This document shows, in pieces, positions 40,897-53,500 of a stretch of 64,000 bases of DNA. The notes beneath the pieces were generated by a model. The model was not told where the DNA came from and did not search any database. It was given only the letters and a program-made list of their open reading frames with translations. The position numbers and the translations under genes are program-made. Source of the stretch: Carnegiea gigantea. Taxonomy: Eukaryota; Streptophyta; Magnoliopsida; Caryophyllales; Cactaceae. Numbering within the stretch: the first letter of the stretch is position 1; each line of letters begins with the position of its first letter. The stretch is taken from the NCBI GenBank assembly GCA_029747015.1, contig JAKOGI010003029.1, positions 1 to 64,000 of the forward strand, given 5' to 3'.

Positions 40897-41984
40897 TGAT
40901 GTATGTGTGCGTGGAAAGTGATCCAAATCAAACTCAAACTCAAAACAAACCAAAGTGAAAAGAGAAATGAAAGATGGATGAGATGGAAGAAGATCTTCAC
41001 CACACAAGAAAAGGATAGAATAAGACCTTGTAATTGAGATAATCCTTCACGGAGCCACTCAATGACTTGATCTAGGGCTAATTCTCTTGTCTTAACCGAG
41101 GAATCACTCCAATGGAGAAGATAGAGAACCTAGAACACCACTTGAATTTGTCACAATTCAAGATATAGAACTAGGAATTTTAGATGCACTTTTGAGAAAC
41201 ACACTCAAAGTACTTGTATTGCTTTTGGAAATCTCATACAATCTGAATGACAAGCATCACACGCCCCTCCTCTTTTATAAGCTCAGCAAAAGACAACCAA
41301 AAGACTCAACAACTCCTAACAATTAAAACTAGCCAATGAAAAGACTAAGTAAAATGAAAAGACTCATCATAAAAGGGGTAGGGGAGGTTACAAGGAATAT
41401 TCTAGGATTTCTATCAGCTGATTATCTCCATCTAGAAGCCTCCAAAACGTGCACAATATCAGCCACACAAACACATGTAACCGAAGACTCTTCACTTTCC
41501 CAGAATTAATCCTTGCAGCTGCCTCAACTTCAACAGAGTATATCTTCCAGAATACTCGGCCAAAACACGCGTTCTTGGGCTTGCTAGAAATCCCTGGAAG
41601 TCTATTTTCCAGAATGGGCTCATTTGCTCAATTTGGATAAGCGGTTTAAAAGTTATGGCCCAAACAATGCACCTATCTCAGACTGGACTGGATCAGAATA
41701 ATGTACCTTTGAGTGATATTTTGCCCAATCAAATGACGTCCAAATTAAACAAACTTGGGCTTACTTTAAAGCTGAAATCTTAAGCTTCCAAAGCATATGG
41801 GCCCTCAAGTTGTGGGTCTAGTTGAGCTTGTCCAAAAGTTGCCACAGAAATTACCTTCCGCAGGGACGAATCGGGCACTTATTCTTCCGGAAGGAATAAA
41901 ACTTTTCTACAGAGTTTTGCCACGTCTTTGACTTTTTGAAGCTTAATTGGGTCTTCCTTGGCCCGTTCATGATGGTCTCCATCA
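40897..41984 (-). repeat. Element M 3' LTR
   Basis: Minus-strand start TGATGGAGACCATCATG at 41984, end at 40897, next to the purine tract complement TTCCCCCC. Confidence 0.93.
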
Positions 41985-44900
41985 TTCCCCCCAGGTGAGT
42001 GAAAGTTTGCCCTCAAAATAGGAAGGGGCTCATCAGTAAAATAGGGGCTAAGGTCGGAGACATTGAATGTAGCTGAAACTCTATAATCTCCGGGAAGATC
42101 AACCTTGTAAGCATTAGGCCCAACCTTCTCAAGGATCTCAAAGGGCCCATCGGATCGAGGCATCAACTTAGATTTTCTTTTAGAAGGAAAACGTTCCTTT
42201 CGCAGGTGAATCCAAACCAAGTCTCCAGGCTGAAAATGTACCTCTTTCCGATGCTTGTTGGCGCTTTGCATGGCTCTCTCATTAGCCTTGGCTATGTTGT
42301 CACGAACGCGAGCATGAAGTTCTTGAATTTCCTTGGCTCGTTTCTCGGCTTCCCAACTAAGTTTTGTAGGAGTGGGAATAGGAATAAGATCCAACGGACT
42401 CCTGGGATTATAGCCATAGACAACTTGAAAAGGAGAGAGTTGGGTGGACTTGCTAGGCACTCGATTGAATGCAAACTCGGCATGGGGCAACAACTCATCC
42501 CAATTCTTCAAATGCTTCTTCACAAGGACTCGTAGTAAAGTACCCAAAGTCCTATTAGTGACTTCAGTTTGTCCATCGGTTTGGGGATGACATGTTGTGC
42601 TAAACTTGAGTTGAGCACCCAATTTACGCCACAAAGTGAGCCAAATTTGACTAAGGAACTTAGGGTCACGATCGGATACCATACTCTTAGGAATGCCATG
42701 TAGTCTCACAATTTCCTTGAAGTACAAGTTAGCCACTTGAGTAGCATCATTAGTAGTGTGGCAAGGGATGAAATGCGCCATCTTGGAAAATCGGTCCACA
42801 ACTACTATAATGGAATCCTTGTTCCTTTGGGTTCTAGGCAAACCCGTAATGAAGTCCAAACTAATATCTTCCCAAGGGGCTTGAGGAATAGGAAGAGGGG
42901 AGTACAAGCCTTGGGGCAACGCATGGCTCTTAGCCATTTGACAAGTAGAACATCTTTTGATGAAATGCTCTACATCTCTTGACAGCTTTGGCCAATAGTA
43001 GTGTTCCTTCAACATTGCTCTTGTCTTCTCTACACCGAAATGGCCGGCTAGGGCTCCTCCATGTAGCTCTTGGATAAGGAGCTCTCTAAATCCGCATTGA
43101 GGAATGCAAAGGCGTGAGCCTTTAAATAGGAACCCATCTTCTAAGTGAAACAACCCATGGGGGTGCTTAGAACACTTCTCAAAAATATCCTTGAAATCAT
43201 CATCTTTGGAGTACAAGTCTGATGTATTCAAGCTTCACTAAGGCAAGTATTTGCTAAAGTGAATCAAGAATGCACTTGGGTAGAAAACATGAAAAGAAGA
43301 TCAAGTGGACTAGCAAGGGTGATGATAATCCACCTTGGTTTGCACACTTGGGCAAATCTTCTTCCTTCAACTAAGTTATAGAAGTTAATCACCTTCTTAG
43401 TTGAATTAAGAAGACCTAGAGACCCACTTGAGGTTGCCAAACACTCAAGATATAACACTAGGAATTTTGAAGAGAATTTGAGAGAGTTTACAAAACTCAA
43501 AGCTGAATGCAAGTTCATCTATCCTCTTGGCAGCCCAAGGCCTCCCTTTTATAGTGGGGGAAACCTTTAACAAGCTGAAAAAAAAAGGATCCAACAAGCT
43601 CTTACACGTCCAAAAGCATGGGGGGACCAAAAAGCAAAAGACAAAAGCTGAAAAGTGCTTTTTACTTTATGTCAGCAACTTTTCAGTGCACATGGGTCAA
43701 CTTTAAACAGCTATAACTCCTAGGTTTCTCATCCACATTGGCTGCAATAGGTCTTGTTGGAAAGCTCTGGAAGTCAGCTTTCACAGGGCTCAAGTTGCAC
43801 GCCATTTGGAGTAGCTGTTTGGGAGATATCAGGCAAAAGGTGCAGCATGTGCAAACAGGGACAATTTCTGCTGCTTCTAGAAAAAGGCTCCCATTGACTT
43901 ATTTCCTAGATACCTAACCTAGAACTCTTTATATGCCTTTGAAGCTGACATATTAAGGGTTCCAAAAAGTAATTTTGGCAGCCCTTTAAGTCCACCTAAG
44001 CTTGGGTAATTAGGCTTGCAAAACCGGGCCAATTTCTGTCCAAACCGGGCAGCATGTGCAATGCATGTTTGATGATTTCTCGGACCATGGTATGAACCTC
44101 TTTGACTTCTTTAGTGGTTGTAGGGTCCCTTAGGCATGTGGCTTGGTCTTCACTTGTTTCCAAAGGATGGTCCCCATCAAAGTCTTTCACAATCTCAAAA
44201 CCAAGTACTTTAGTACTCAAAGTGGAGAGTAACAAGTACCTACGAGAGAGTGCATCGGCTCCTTTGTTGAGAGTCCTCGCCTTATGTTGGATGGTGAAAT
44301 GGAAGGACTGAAGATACTCTATCCATTTAGCATGTCTAGGGCTGAGTTTGTGTTGTCCTTGAATGTACTTGAGAGCCTCATGATCAGAATGGAGAATGAA
44401 TTCTCCTCCAACAAGATAATGACGCCAATGCTCCAATGCTCTAATGATAGCATAAAACTCCTTGTCGTAGGTGGAGTACTTCTTCTTGGCATCGTTGTGC
44501 TTCTCACTAAAGAAGGCAATGGGTCTCTTCTCTTGAGATAGGACAGCTCCAATTCCTACCCCGGATGCATCACATTCAACTTCAAAAACTTTGGCAAAAT
44601 CGGGCAAGGCTAGGACGGGAGCACTAGTGAGTTTCTTCTTGATCTCTTCAAAGGCTTGTTGTGCTTGCTCGTTCCAAAAAAATTCTTTGCCTTTAATTAC
44701 CTCGGTCATAGGAGCCACAATGGTGCTGAAATTTCGGATGAATCTCCGGTAGAATGATGCTAGGCCATGGAAACTCCTTACTTGAGTGATAGATGTAGGA
44801 GTAGGCCATTCTTGGATAGCCTTGATCTTGCTATCATCAACTTGAAGACCTTGGGCAGACACAATGAAACCCAAGAATACCACTTGAGGGGTGAAGAAAT

Positions 44901-47253
44901 AACATTTCTCCATATTGCCATAGAGTTGCTCTTGAGAAAGGATCTCCAAAACTTGTTGCAAGTGTTGGGCATGCTCTTCTTCGGTCTTGCTATAGACCAA
45001 AATATCATCAAAGTAGACAACAACACAAATGCCAATGAGGGGCTTTAGAACTTGGTTCATAAGCCTCATGAAAGTGCTAGGGGCATTAGTAAGCCCAAAT
45101 GGCATCACAAGCCACTCATACAAACCTCCTTTAGTCTTAAAGGCAGTTTTCCATTCATCACCTTTAAAGATCCGAATTTGATAGTAGCCACTTCGTAAAT
45201 CAATCTTGGAAAAGATAGCGGCTCCATGGAGTTCATCAAGTAGATCTTCCAATCTTGGAATAGGATACCGGTACTTGATAGTGATTTTGTTAATAGCCCG
45301 GCTATCCACACACATGCGCATGCTACCGTCCTTTTTAGGAACAAGGAGGGCGAGCACGGCACATGGACTCAAACTCTCCCAAATTAAACCCTTGGACAAG
45401 AGGTCATCTACTTGTCTTTGGATTTCTTGAGTTTCACTAGGAGACATCTGGTAGGCCGGCTTGTTGGGAAGAACGGAACCGGGAATGAGGTCTATCTTGT
45501 GTTGGATGGATCTAGGAGGGGGAAGGCTATGTGGGATCTCTTGTGGAAAGACATGATGGTAGGTTTAAGGAGAGGGGTGAGTAGTGGATGTGTGGGAGAT
45601 AGTGGCTTAGGTTCCTCTTATAGAAGAATCAAGTCTTTGAAAGACTCAAATTCATGGTGCTCGAATTTGAGGAGAGTGGTGAGAAAGACATCCAAGTGAG
45701 GATTGTCTTTGGGTCTAGTGGTGGAGGGAATTTTGAGAGGAGTAAGGGTAATCTTTTTGTGGTCTTTTTGGAAAGAATAAGTGTTCATCCGGCCATCATG
45801 GATGACACTTCTATCAAATAGCCACGGTCTACCCAACAAAATATGACAAGCATCCATAGGGACAATGTCACACCATATCTCATCCTTATAATTTTTCCCA
45901 ATTGAAAAAGAAACAAGACATCGGTGAGTGATTTGCAAACCCTTGCCTTGGTTCAACCATTGAATGGTGTAGGGATTGGGGCGAGGAGAGACTTGCAGCT
46001 TGAGCTTATCAACCATAGTCTTGGAAGCAACATTGGCACAACTTCCACCATCAATAATGAGGGAGCATACCTTGTTTCCCACGGTACACCTTGTGTGGAA
46101 TATAGCTTCTCTTTGCTCCATGTCTTCTTGAGTGGAAAATCCACTCAATGCCCGGCGGATGACTAGCAATTCTCCTTCATCGGGGCCTTCTTCAACTTCT
46201 TCCAAGCTTCCTTCTTCAAAATGTTCTCCCTTCTTCTTCATATGCATGTTCTTCACATGCTTCTTGATATTCTGCTAAGGAAACAATCCTTTTGTTTGGA
46301 CACTCTGAGGCATAGTGTCCCATTCCTTGGCAACGAAAACATTGAACCTTGTCCTTGGATTTGGGCTCTTGTGTAGAGGGCTTAGGAGGGGTTGGAGTGG
46401 TGTTTTTGGCTTGTGGAGGATTTTGAGGTCTAGGAGGGTAGTAGGGAGGTCTTTGTGTGGAGTGGGGACGAGAAAGAGGTTTGGACAAGATGCTCTTTCC
46501 CTTAGATTTCTTTTGTTGCTCTACCTTATAGGCTAGAGAACTCAAGTCATCTAGGGATGAATAGGGTTGCAACTCAATTACATGAGCAATGGACTCATCA
46601 AGACCGGTCAAGTATCTTACCAAGGTTTGTGAGTCGTCTTCTTTCAAATCACATTTGAGTAGGAGTTGTTCAAACTCCCGAGTGTATTCTTCCACACTCT
46701 TGGATCCTTGCTTGAGTCGATGGAGCTTGAGATAATTGTCTTGCACATAGTGAGAGGCAAGAAACTTGACCTTAGGCTTTTCTTTCATTTTGGCCCAAGT
46801 TCTGATTTTTCCCTTTCCATTCCTTGGTCTTTTAGCTCCAAGATTAGCCCACCAAATTGAAGCATATTTTCTGAGTTTAAGGGCTACAAGTTTTACCTTC
46901 TTGTCCTCCGGGATGTCCTCGTACTCAAAGATTCGCTCAATGGTATGCAACCAATCGAGGAACAAATTCGGGTCAAGTTGACCTTCAAATTCGGGGATGT
47001 CAATTCGGACACCACCAATATTGCCTCCTTGCTTTCGTCTCCATAGGGCTTCCTCATCACTTGAATTGGCATGGGAGTGAAGGACTTCCTCTTCAGATTC
47101 GACCACCGGTTCATGAGGGTGAGAGGGTGTGGGGCTATGAACCCACCTTCTTTTCTCCTCTAAGAGTTGGCCAAGTTGTGTCCGGAGATATGTAACCTGG
47201 GCTTCCAACTCCTCTACTCTTGCTTGATCGCTTCTTGTAGACTTAGTAGACAT
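41879..47253 (-). pseudogene. Element M gag-pol polyprotein, frameshifted and split by N
   Basis: Start ATG at 47253 (MSTKSTRSDQARVEELEAQ). Gag core with WW, CCHC knuckle (CFRCQGMGHYASEC), then a frameshift in the GAA-rich stretch near 46228. Protease IIDGGSCANVAS is open. CAA to TAA near 45615 and a one-base loss near 45566 precede RT. RT (YFDD near 45005), RNase H and the start of the integrase region are open to 44180, where N interrupts at VKD (TSD AAGTC). Integrase HHCC, DDE and C-terminal domain are open from 43219 to the stop at 41879. The last 35 residues are LTR-encoded (LCRKVLFLPEE). Three lesions plus N make it a pseudogene, but each domain is well preserved. Confidence 0.92.
43220..44179 (-). 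repeat. Solo LTR N
   Basis: 960 bp with perfect TSD AAGTC (43215-43219 and 44180-44184) and no internal region. The minus strand starts TGATGGGGACCATCC at 44179 and ends GAATACATCA at 43220. Same family as element I's LTR but about 300 bases shorter. It encodes a tail with NWPGFASLI. By chance M's pol frame runs on into this tail (stop at 43996). Confidence 0.93.
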
Positions 47254-47294
47254 GTTGAAGTGTTTTGGGGGAAGAAAATGCTGCTGGGGAAGGT

Positions 47295-47400
47295 GGCACG
47301 GGCGTGCAGTGAGGCATGAGGTGGCCGTGCTTTGCTTCGACTTGTGAAATGCAGATTTTGAAGGAGGCACGGTCGTGCTTCTTGGCACGGGCGACCGTGC
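47295..47400 (-). repeat. Element M leader hairpin units (two copies)
   Basis: Minus-strand units at 47366-47400 (GCACGGTCGCCCGTGCC, spacer, GCACGACCGTGCC) and 47295-47330 (GCACGGCCACCTCATGCC, spacer, GCACGCCCGTGCC). Confidence 0.86.
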
Positions 47401-47498
47401 GTAGGTTCGGGTTTGTGGGTGAAGCTGTTGCAGGAGTGTTTTTATATTTTGACTTTTGGGATGTATTTGGGTGTGATGTGGGTCACTTAAAAACCTTG

Positions 47499-47510
47499 AC
47501 TCTGATACCA
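47499..47510 (-). other. Element M primer-binding site
   Basis: ACTCTGATACCA; complement TGGTATCAGAGT, one terminal mismatch to the usual PBS. Confidence 0.88.
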
Positions 47511-47512
47511 AT

Positions 47513-48583
47513 TGATGTATGTGTGCGTGGAAAGTGATCCAAATCAAACTCAAACTCAAAACAAACCAAAGTGAAAAGAGAAATGAAAGATGGATGAGAT
47601 GGAAGAAGATCTTCACCACACAAGAAAAGGATAGAACAAGACCTTGTAATTGAGATAATCCTTCACGGAGCCACTCAATGACTTGATCTGGGGCTAATTC
47701 TCTTGTCTTAACCGAGGAATCACTCCAATGGAGAAGATAGAGAACCTAGAACACCACTTGAATTTGCCACAATTCAAGATATAGAACTAGGAATTTTAGA
47801 TGCACTTTTGAGAAACACACTCAAAGTACTTGTATTGCTTTTGGAAATCTCATACAATCTGAATGACAAGCATCACATGCCCCTCTCTTATAAGCTCAAC
47901 AAAAGACAACCAAAAGACTCAACAACTCCTAACAATTAAAACTAGCCAATGAAAAGACTAAGTAAAATGAAAAGACTCATCATAAAAGGGGTAGGGGAGG
48001 TTACAAGGAATATTCTAGGATTTCTATCAGCTGATTATCTCCATCTAGAAGCCTCCAAAACGTGCACAATATCAGCCACACAAACACATGTAACCGAAGA
48101 CTCTTCACTTTCCCAGAATTAATCCTTGCAGCTACCTCAACTTCAACAGAGTATATCTTCCAGAATACTCGGCCAAAACACGCGTTCTTGGGCTTGCTAG
48201 AAAGCCCTGGAAGTCGATTTTCCAGAATGGGCTCATTTGCTCAATTTGGATAAGCGGTTTAAAAGTTATGGCCCAAACAATGCACCTATCTCAGACTGGA
48301 CTGGATCAGAATAATGTACCTTTGAGTGATATTTTGCCCCAAATTAAACAAACTTGGGCTTACTTTAAAGCTGAAATCTGAATCTTCCAAAGCATATGGG
48401 CCCTCAAGTTGTGGGTCTACTTGAGCTTGTGCAAAAGTTTCCACAGAAATTACCTTCCGCAGGGACGAATTGGGCACTAATTCTTCTGGAAGGAATAAAA
48501 CTTTTCTACAGAGTTTTGCCACGTCTTTGACTTCTTGAAGCTTGATTGGGTCTTCCTTTTGCCGTTCATGATGGTCTCCATCA
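47513..48583 (-). repeat. Element M 5' LTR
   Basis: 1071 bp, minus strand, start at 48583. About 17 bases shorter than the 3' LTR, with small deletions (for example near 47885 and 48338). Confidence 0.93.
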
Positions 48584-48588
48584 ATAAG

Positions 48589-49022
48589 GAGGCATATTTC
48601 CTCAGTCTAAGAGCAACCAATTTCACCTTTCGATCCTCTGGAATCTCCTTGTACTCGAAAATTCACTCAACAGTTTGTAACCGTTCAAGGAACTCATTTG
48701 GGTCAAGCTTACCCTCAAACTTAGGAATTTCAACTTTGAAATCGTTTGAGTTGAAAGTAGGCCGTGCTCTTCTTCTCATCCTTTCGAATGGTACATCATC
48801 TTCAGAGAAAGATAATGCATTACTAGCTTCCTCTTCGCTTCCATAATGCGCTCCTATTCGCTCACTTCCCTCTTGAAGCTTTTGTTTTTGTTTCATGTTA
48901 CCTCCAAGCTGTTTTCTCAAGTACTCATTTCGAGCCTTAAGTTCTTGATTGGATATAGAGGTTTCATGCATCTGCTTGGCCATTGCTTCAAGTTTCTCTT
49001 CCATGGTCATGCTAGAACTCAT
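48589..49022 (-). pseudogene. Element L gag, N-terminal part
   Basis: Start ATG at 49022 (MSSSMTMEEKLEAMAKQMHE). Coiled-coil-like N-terminus with KARNEYLRKQLGGN. VEIPKFEGKLDPNEFLERLQTVE is followed by TGA (near 48665, CGA to TGA), then IFEYKEIPEDRKVKLVALRLRKYAS, which continues across M into 40896. Homologous to F's gag. One nonsense codon and two insertions inactivate it. Confidence 0.88.
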
Positions 49023-49100
49023 GTTGGAAGTTTGGATGAACAGGATTGTGTTTGAGTTTCGGATTCAGAGATAAGCTGGGAAAGGCATGTGGTAGGTTCT
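49023..49100 (-). other. Element L leader, proximal part
   Basis: Sequence between L's gag start and element O. No hairpin unit here, because L's unit lies in its LTR. The GTTCT at 49096-49100 is O's target duplication. The leader continues at 55936-55973. Confidence 0.75.
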
Positions 49101-50223
49101 TGATGGAGACCATCGTGAGAAGCCCAAGGACCATCAAGCTCAGCTCAAGGAGGATTCACTCAAGCTTCAAGAGGTCAAGGAAGTTGCCAAACTTTGCCGG
49201 AAATTGGCGTTCATGCCCGAAGAGGTAGTGCCACCTTCATCCAGAAATTTCCCGATTTTTGTGTGCACTTTTGGCCTACCTAACGTGGACCCACAACTTG
49301 AGGCTCCACATGGTTTTGAAGCTTAAGATGTCAGCTTTAAAATAAGCCCAATTTTATTTAATTTGGACATCATTTGATTGGGCAAAATATCACTCAAAGA
49401 TACGTTGTGCTGATCCAGTCCAGTCTGAGATAGGTGCATTGTTTGGGCCATAACTTTCAAACCGCTTATCCAAATTGAGCAAATGAGCCCATTCTGGAAA
49501 ATAGACTTCCAGGGCTTTCTAACAAGCCCAAGAACGCGTGATTTGGCCGAGTATTCTGGAAGTTATGCTCTGTTGAAGTTGAGGCAGTTGCAAGGATTAA
49601 TGCTGGGAATATGAAGAGTCTTAGGTTACATATATTTGTGTGGCTGATATTGTGCACGTTTTAGATGCTTCTAGATTGATGTAATCAGCTGCAAAAATCC
49701 TAGAATATTCCTTGTAACCTCCCCCACCCCCTTTTATGATGTGTCTTTTCATTTTTCTTAGACTTTTCATTAGCTAGTTTTTAATTGTTAGGAGTTATTT
49801 GAGTCTTTTGATTGTCTTTTGCTGAGTCTATAAAAGGGGAGGGGCATGTGAAGCTAATCATTCAGCATTGTAAGAGATTTCCAAAGTAATACAAGCACCT
49901 TTGAGAGTGATTCTCATTTGTGTCTCAAAATTCCTAGTTCTATATCTTGAATTTGGCTCATTCAAGTGGTGTTCTAGGTTCTCTTCCTTTTCCAATTGGA
50001 GTGATTCCTTGGTTAAGACAAGAGAATTAGCCCAAGATCAAGTCATTGAGTGGCTCCGTGAAGGATTATCTTAATTACAAGGTCTTGTTTATCCTTGTTC
50101 TTTTTGTTATTATTCTTCAAACCATCTCAAACTATCTTCCACCATATTCACTTTTCTTTGGTTGATTCTTGTTTAGTTTGAGTTTGAGTTGATTTGGTTC
50201 ACTTACCACCCACATCTACATCA
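49101..50223 (+). repeat. Element O 5' LTR
   Basis: 1123 bp, TGATGGAGACC...CATCTACATCA. TATA box at 49829-49835. Confidence 0.95.
49829..49835 (+). promoter_or_regulatory. TATA box in element O 5' LTR
   Basis: TATAAAA in GAGTCTATAAAAGGGGAGG. It is likely the promoter of the most recent copy here. Confidence 0.62.
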
Positions 50224-50225
50224 AT

Positions 50226-50237
50226 TGGTATCAGAGC
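50226..50237 (+). other. Element O primer-binding site
   Basis: TGGTATCAGAGC, two bases after the LTR end. Confidence 0.93.
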
Positions 50238-50353
50238 CAAGGCTTTTAAGTGACCCACATCATACCCAAACACATCCCAAAAAGCCAAAATACAAAAAAA
50301 AAAAAAAAAGAGGCACAAACCGGCAATCCGAAGTCTTGAAGACCAGAGAAGCA

Positions 50354-50463
50354 GCACGGTGCCCCCGTGCCTCCAAGCACGACCGTGCCACTCTACTTTT
50401 CTGCATTTTCTTCAGCCGAAGCATAGCACGGCCTGACCGTGCCCCCTTGCACGACCGTGCCAC
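50354..50463 (+). repeat. Element O leader hairpin units (two copies)
   Basis: Units at 50354-50391 and 50425-50463. Compared with C, one 72-bp unit is missing exactly between the repeated GCACGGTGCCCCCGTGCC blocks. Confidence 0.88.
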
Positions 50464-50502
50464 TTTCCCTGCTGCATATTCTTCCTTCAACGCATCTCCA
50501 AC

Positions 50503-53500
50503 ATGTCTACAAAGTCCACAAGAAGCGACCAAGCACGTGTGGAAGAGTTAGAAGCACAACTCACTTATCTTCGAACTCAACTTGGGCAACTTTTGGAGGA
50601 GAAAAGAAGGTGGGTTCATAGCCCCACTCCCTCTCATCCTCATGAACCGGTGGTTGAATCTGAAGAGGAAGTCCTTCACTCCCGTGCCAATTCTAGTGAC
50701 GAAGAAGCCCCAAGGAGACGAAGGCAAGGAGGAAATATTGGTGGTGTCCGAATTGACATCCCCGAATTTGAAGGCCAACTTGATCCGGACTTATTTCTCG
50801 ATTGGTTGCACACCATTGAGAGGATCTTTGAATATGAGGACATCCCGGAAGATAAGAAGGTAAAGCTTGTAGCCCTTAAACTCAGAAAATATGCTTCAAT
50901 CTGGTGGGCTAACCTTGGAGCGAAAAGAGCAAGAAACGGGAAAGGGAAAATCAGAACTTGGGCCAAAATGAAAGAAAAACTCAAGGCCAAGTTTCTTCCC
51001 TCTCACTATGTGCAAGACAATTATCTCAAGCTCCATCGACTCAAGCAAGGATCCAAGAGTGTGGAAGAATACACTCGGGAGTTTGAACAACTCCTACTCA
51101 AATGCGATTTGAGAGAAGACGACTCACAAACCTTGGTAAGATACTTGACCGGTCTTGATGAGTCCATTGCTCATGTAATTGAGTTGCAACCCTATTCATC
51201 CCTAGATGACTTGAGTTCTCTAGCCTACAAGGTAGAGCAACAAAAGAAATCAAAGGGAAAGAGTGTCCTTTCCAAGCCTCTCTCTCGTCCTTACCCCACA
51301 CAAAAGCCTCCGTACTACCCTCCTCGTCCACAAAATCCCCCACCTCCACAAACCAAAAACACCACTCCAACCCCTCCAAAACCCTCCACACAAGAGCCCA
51401 AATCAAAGGACAAGGTTCGTTGCTTTCGGTGTCAAGGCATGGGACACTATGCATCTGAGTGTCCAAACAGGAGGATTGTTTCCCTAGCGGAGTACCAAGA
51501 AGCATGTGATGAACATGCCTATGATGAAGAAGAAGGAGAGCACTTTGAAGAAGGAAGTTTGGAAGAAGTTGAGGAAGGCCCCGATGAAGGAGAGTTGCTT
51601 GTTATCCGCCGGGCCTTGAGTGGAATTGCCACTCAAAAGGACATGGAGCAAAGAGAAGCCATTTTTCACACCAGGTGTACCGTAGGAGACAAGGTTTGTT
51701 CCCTTATCATTGATGGAGGTAGTTGTGCTAACGTTGCCTCAAAGACTATGGTGGACAAACTCAAGCTGCAAGTCTCTCCTCGTCCAAATCCCTACACCAT
51801 ACAATGGTTGAATCAAGGCAAAGGTTTGCAAATTACTCACCGTTGTCTTGTTTCTTTTTCAATTGGGAAAAACTATAAAGATGAGATTTGGTGTGATATA
51901 GTCCCCATGGATGCTTGCCATATATTATTGGGTAGACCATGGCTTTTTGATAGAAGTGTCATCCATGATGGCCGGATGAACACTTACTCTTTTCTCAAGG
52001 ACCGTAAGAAAATCACTCTTACCCCTCTCAAAAGTCCTTCCCCCTCTAAGCCAAAAGACAATCCTCATTTGGAAGTCTTCTTTACTACTCTTCTCAAATC
52101 TGAGCACCATGAGTATGAGTCTTTTAAAGACTTGATACTTTTACAAGAAGAGTCTAAGCCATCATCTCCCTCACATCCACTACTCACCCCTCTTCTACAA
52201 GCCTATCACCATGTTTTTCCACAAGAAATTCCACATGGCCTTCCCCCTCCAAGATCTATCCAACACAAGATAGACCTCGTTCCCGGATCCGTACTTCCAA
52301 ACAAGCCGGCATACCGGATGTCTCCAAGCGAAACTCAAGAAGTCCAAAGACAAGTGGATGATCTCTTGTCCAAGGGTTTAATTCGGGAAAGTCTAAGCCC
52401 ATGTGCCGTGCCCGCCCTCCTTGTTCCTAAGAAGGATGGTAGCATGCGTATGTGTGTTGATAGCCGGGCAATAAACAAGATCACTATCAAGTACCGGTTT
52501 CCTATTCCCCGATTGGAAGATCTATTGGATGAATTACATGGAGCCGCTATCTTTTCTAAGATTGATCTTAGAAGTGGCTATTATCAGATTCGTATTTTTG
52601 AAGGTGATGAATGGAAAACCGCCTTTAAGACTAAAGGAGGTTTATATGAGTGGCTTGTAATGCCATTCGGGCTTACTAATGCCCCGAGCACTTTTATGAG
52701 ACTCATGAACCAAGTTCTCAAGCCCCTCATTGGAACTTGTGTTGTCGTTTACTTTGATGATATCTTGGTCTATAGCAAGACCGAGGAGGAGCATGCCAAG
52801 CATTTGCAACAAGTTTTGGAGATTCTTTCACAAGAACAACTTTATGGCAATATGGAGAAATGCTTTTTCTTCACTCCTCAAGTGGTATTCTTGGGTTTCA
52901 TTGTTTCCGCCCAAGGCCTCCAAGTTGATGAAAGCAAGATCAAGGCTATTCAAGAGTGGCCAACTCCTACATCCGTCACTCAAGTAAGGAGTTTTCATGG
53001 CCTAGCCTCATTTTACCGGAGGTTCATTAGAAATTTCAGCACTATCGTGGCTCCTATGACCGAGGTAATTAAAGGCAAAGAGTTTTCATGGAATGAGCAA
53101 GCACAACAAGCCTTTGAAGAGATCAAGAAGAAGCTCACTAGTTCCCCCGTTCTAGCCTTGCCTGACTTTACCAAAGTCTTTGAAGTAGAATGTGATGCAT
53201 CCGGGGTAGGAATTGGAGCTGTCCTATCTCAAGAGAGGAGACCCATTGCCTTTTTAGTGAGAAGCTCAACGATGCCAAGAAGAAGTACTCCACCTATGAC
53301 AAGGAGTTTTATGCAATCATTAGAGCATTGGAGCATTGGCGTCATTACTTAGTTGGAGGTGAGTTCATCCTTCATTCCGACCATGAAGCTCTCAAATACA
53401 TTCAAGGACAACACAAGCTCAACCCTAGACATGCTAAATGGGTAGAGTATCTTCAGTCCTTCCACTTCACTATCCAACATAAGGCGGGTACTCTCAACAA

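Larger units (their letters stand above)
40897..48583 (-). mobile_element. Element M: full-length CRM-like LTR retrotransposon carrying solo LTR N
   Basis: Perfect TSD ATAAG (40892-40896 and 48584-48588). LTRs of 1088 and 1071 bp, PBS, two leader hairpin units, gag-pol with all domains. Related to C, D and O but with diverged LTRs. It is interrupted once by solo LTR N. Confidence 0.94.
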
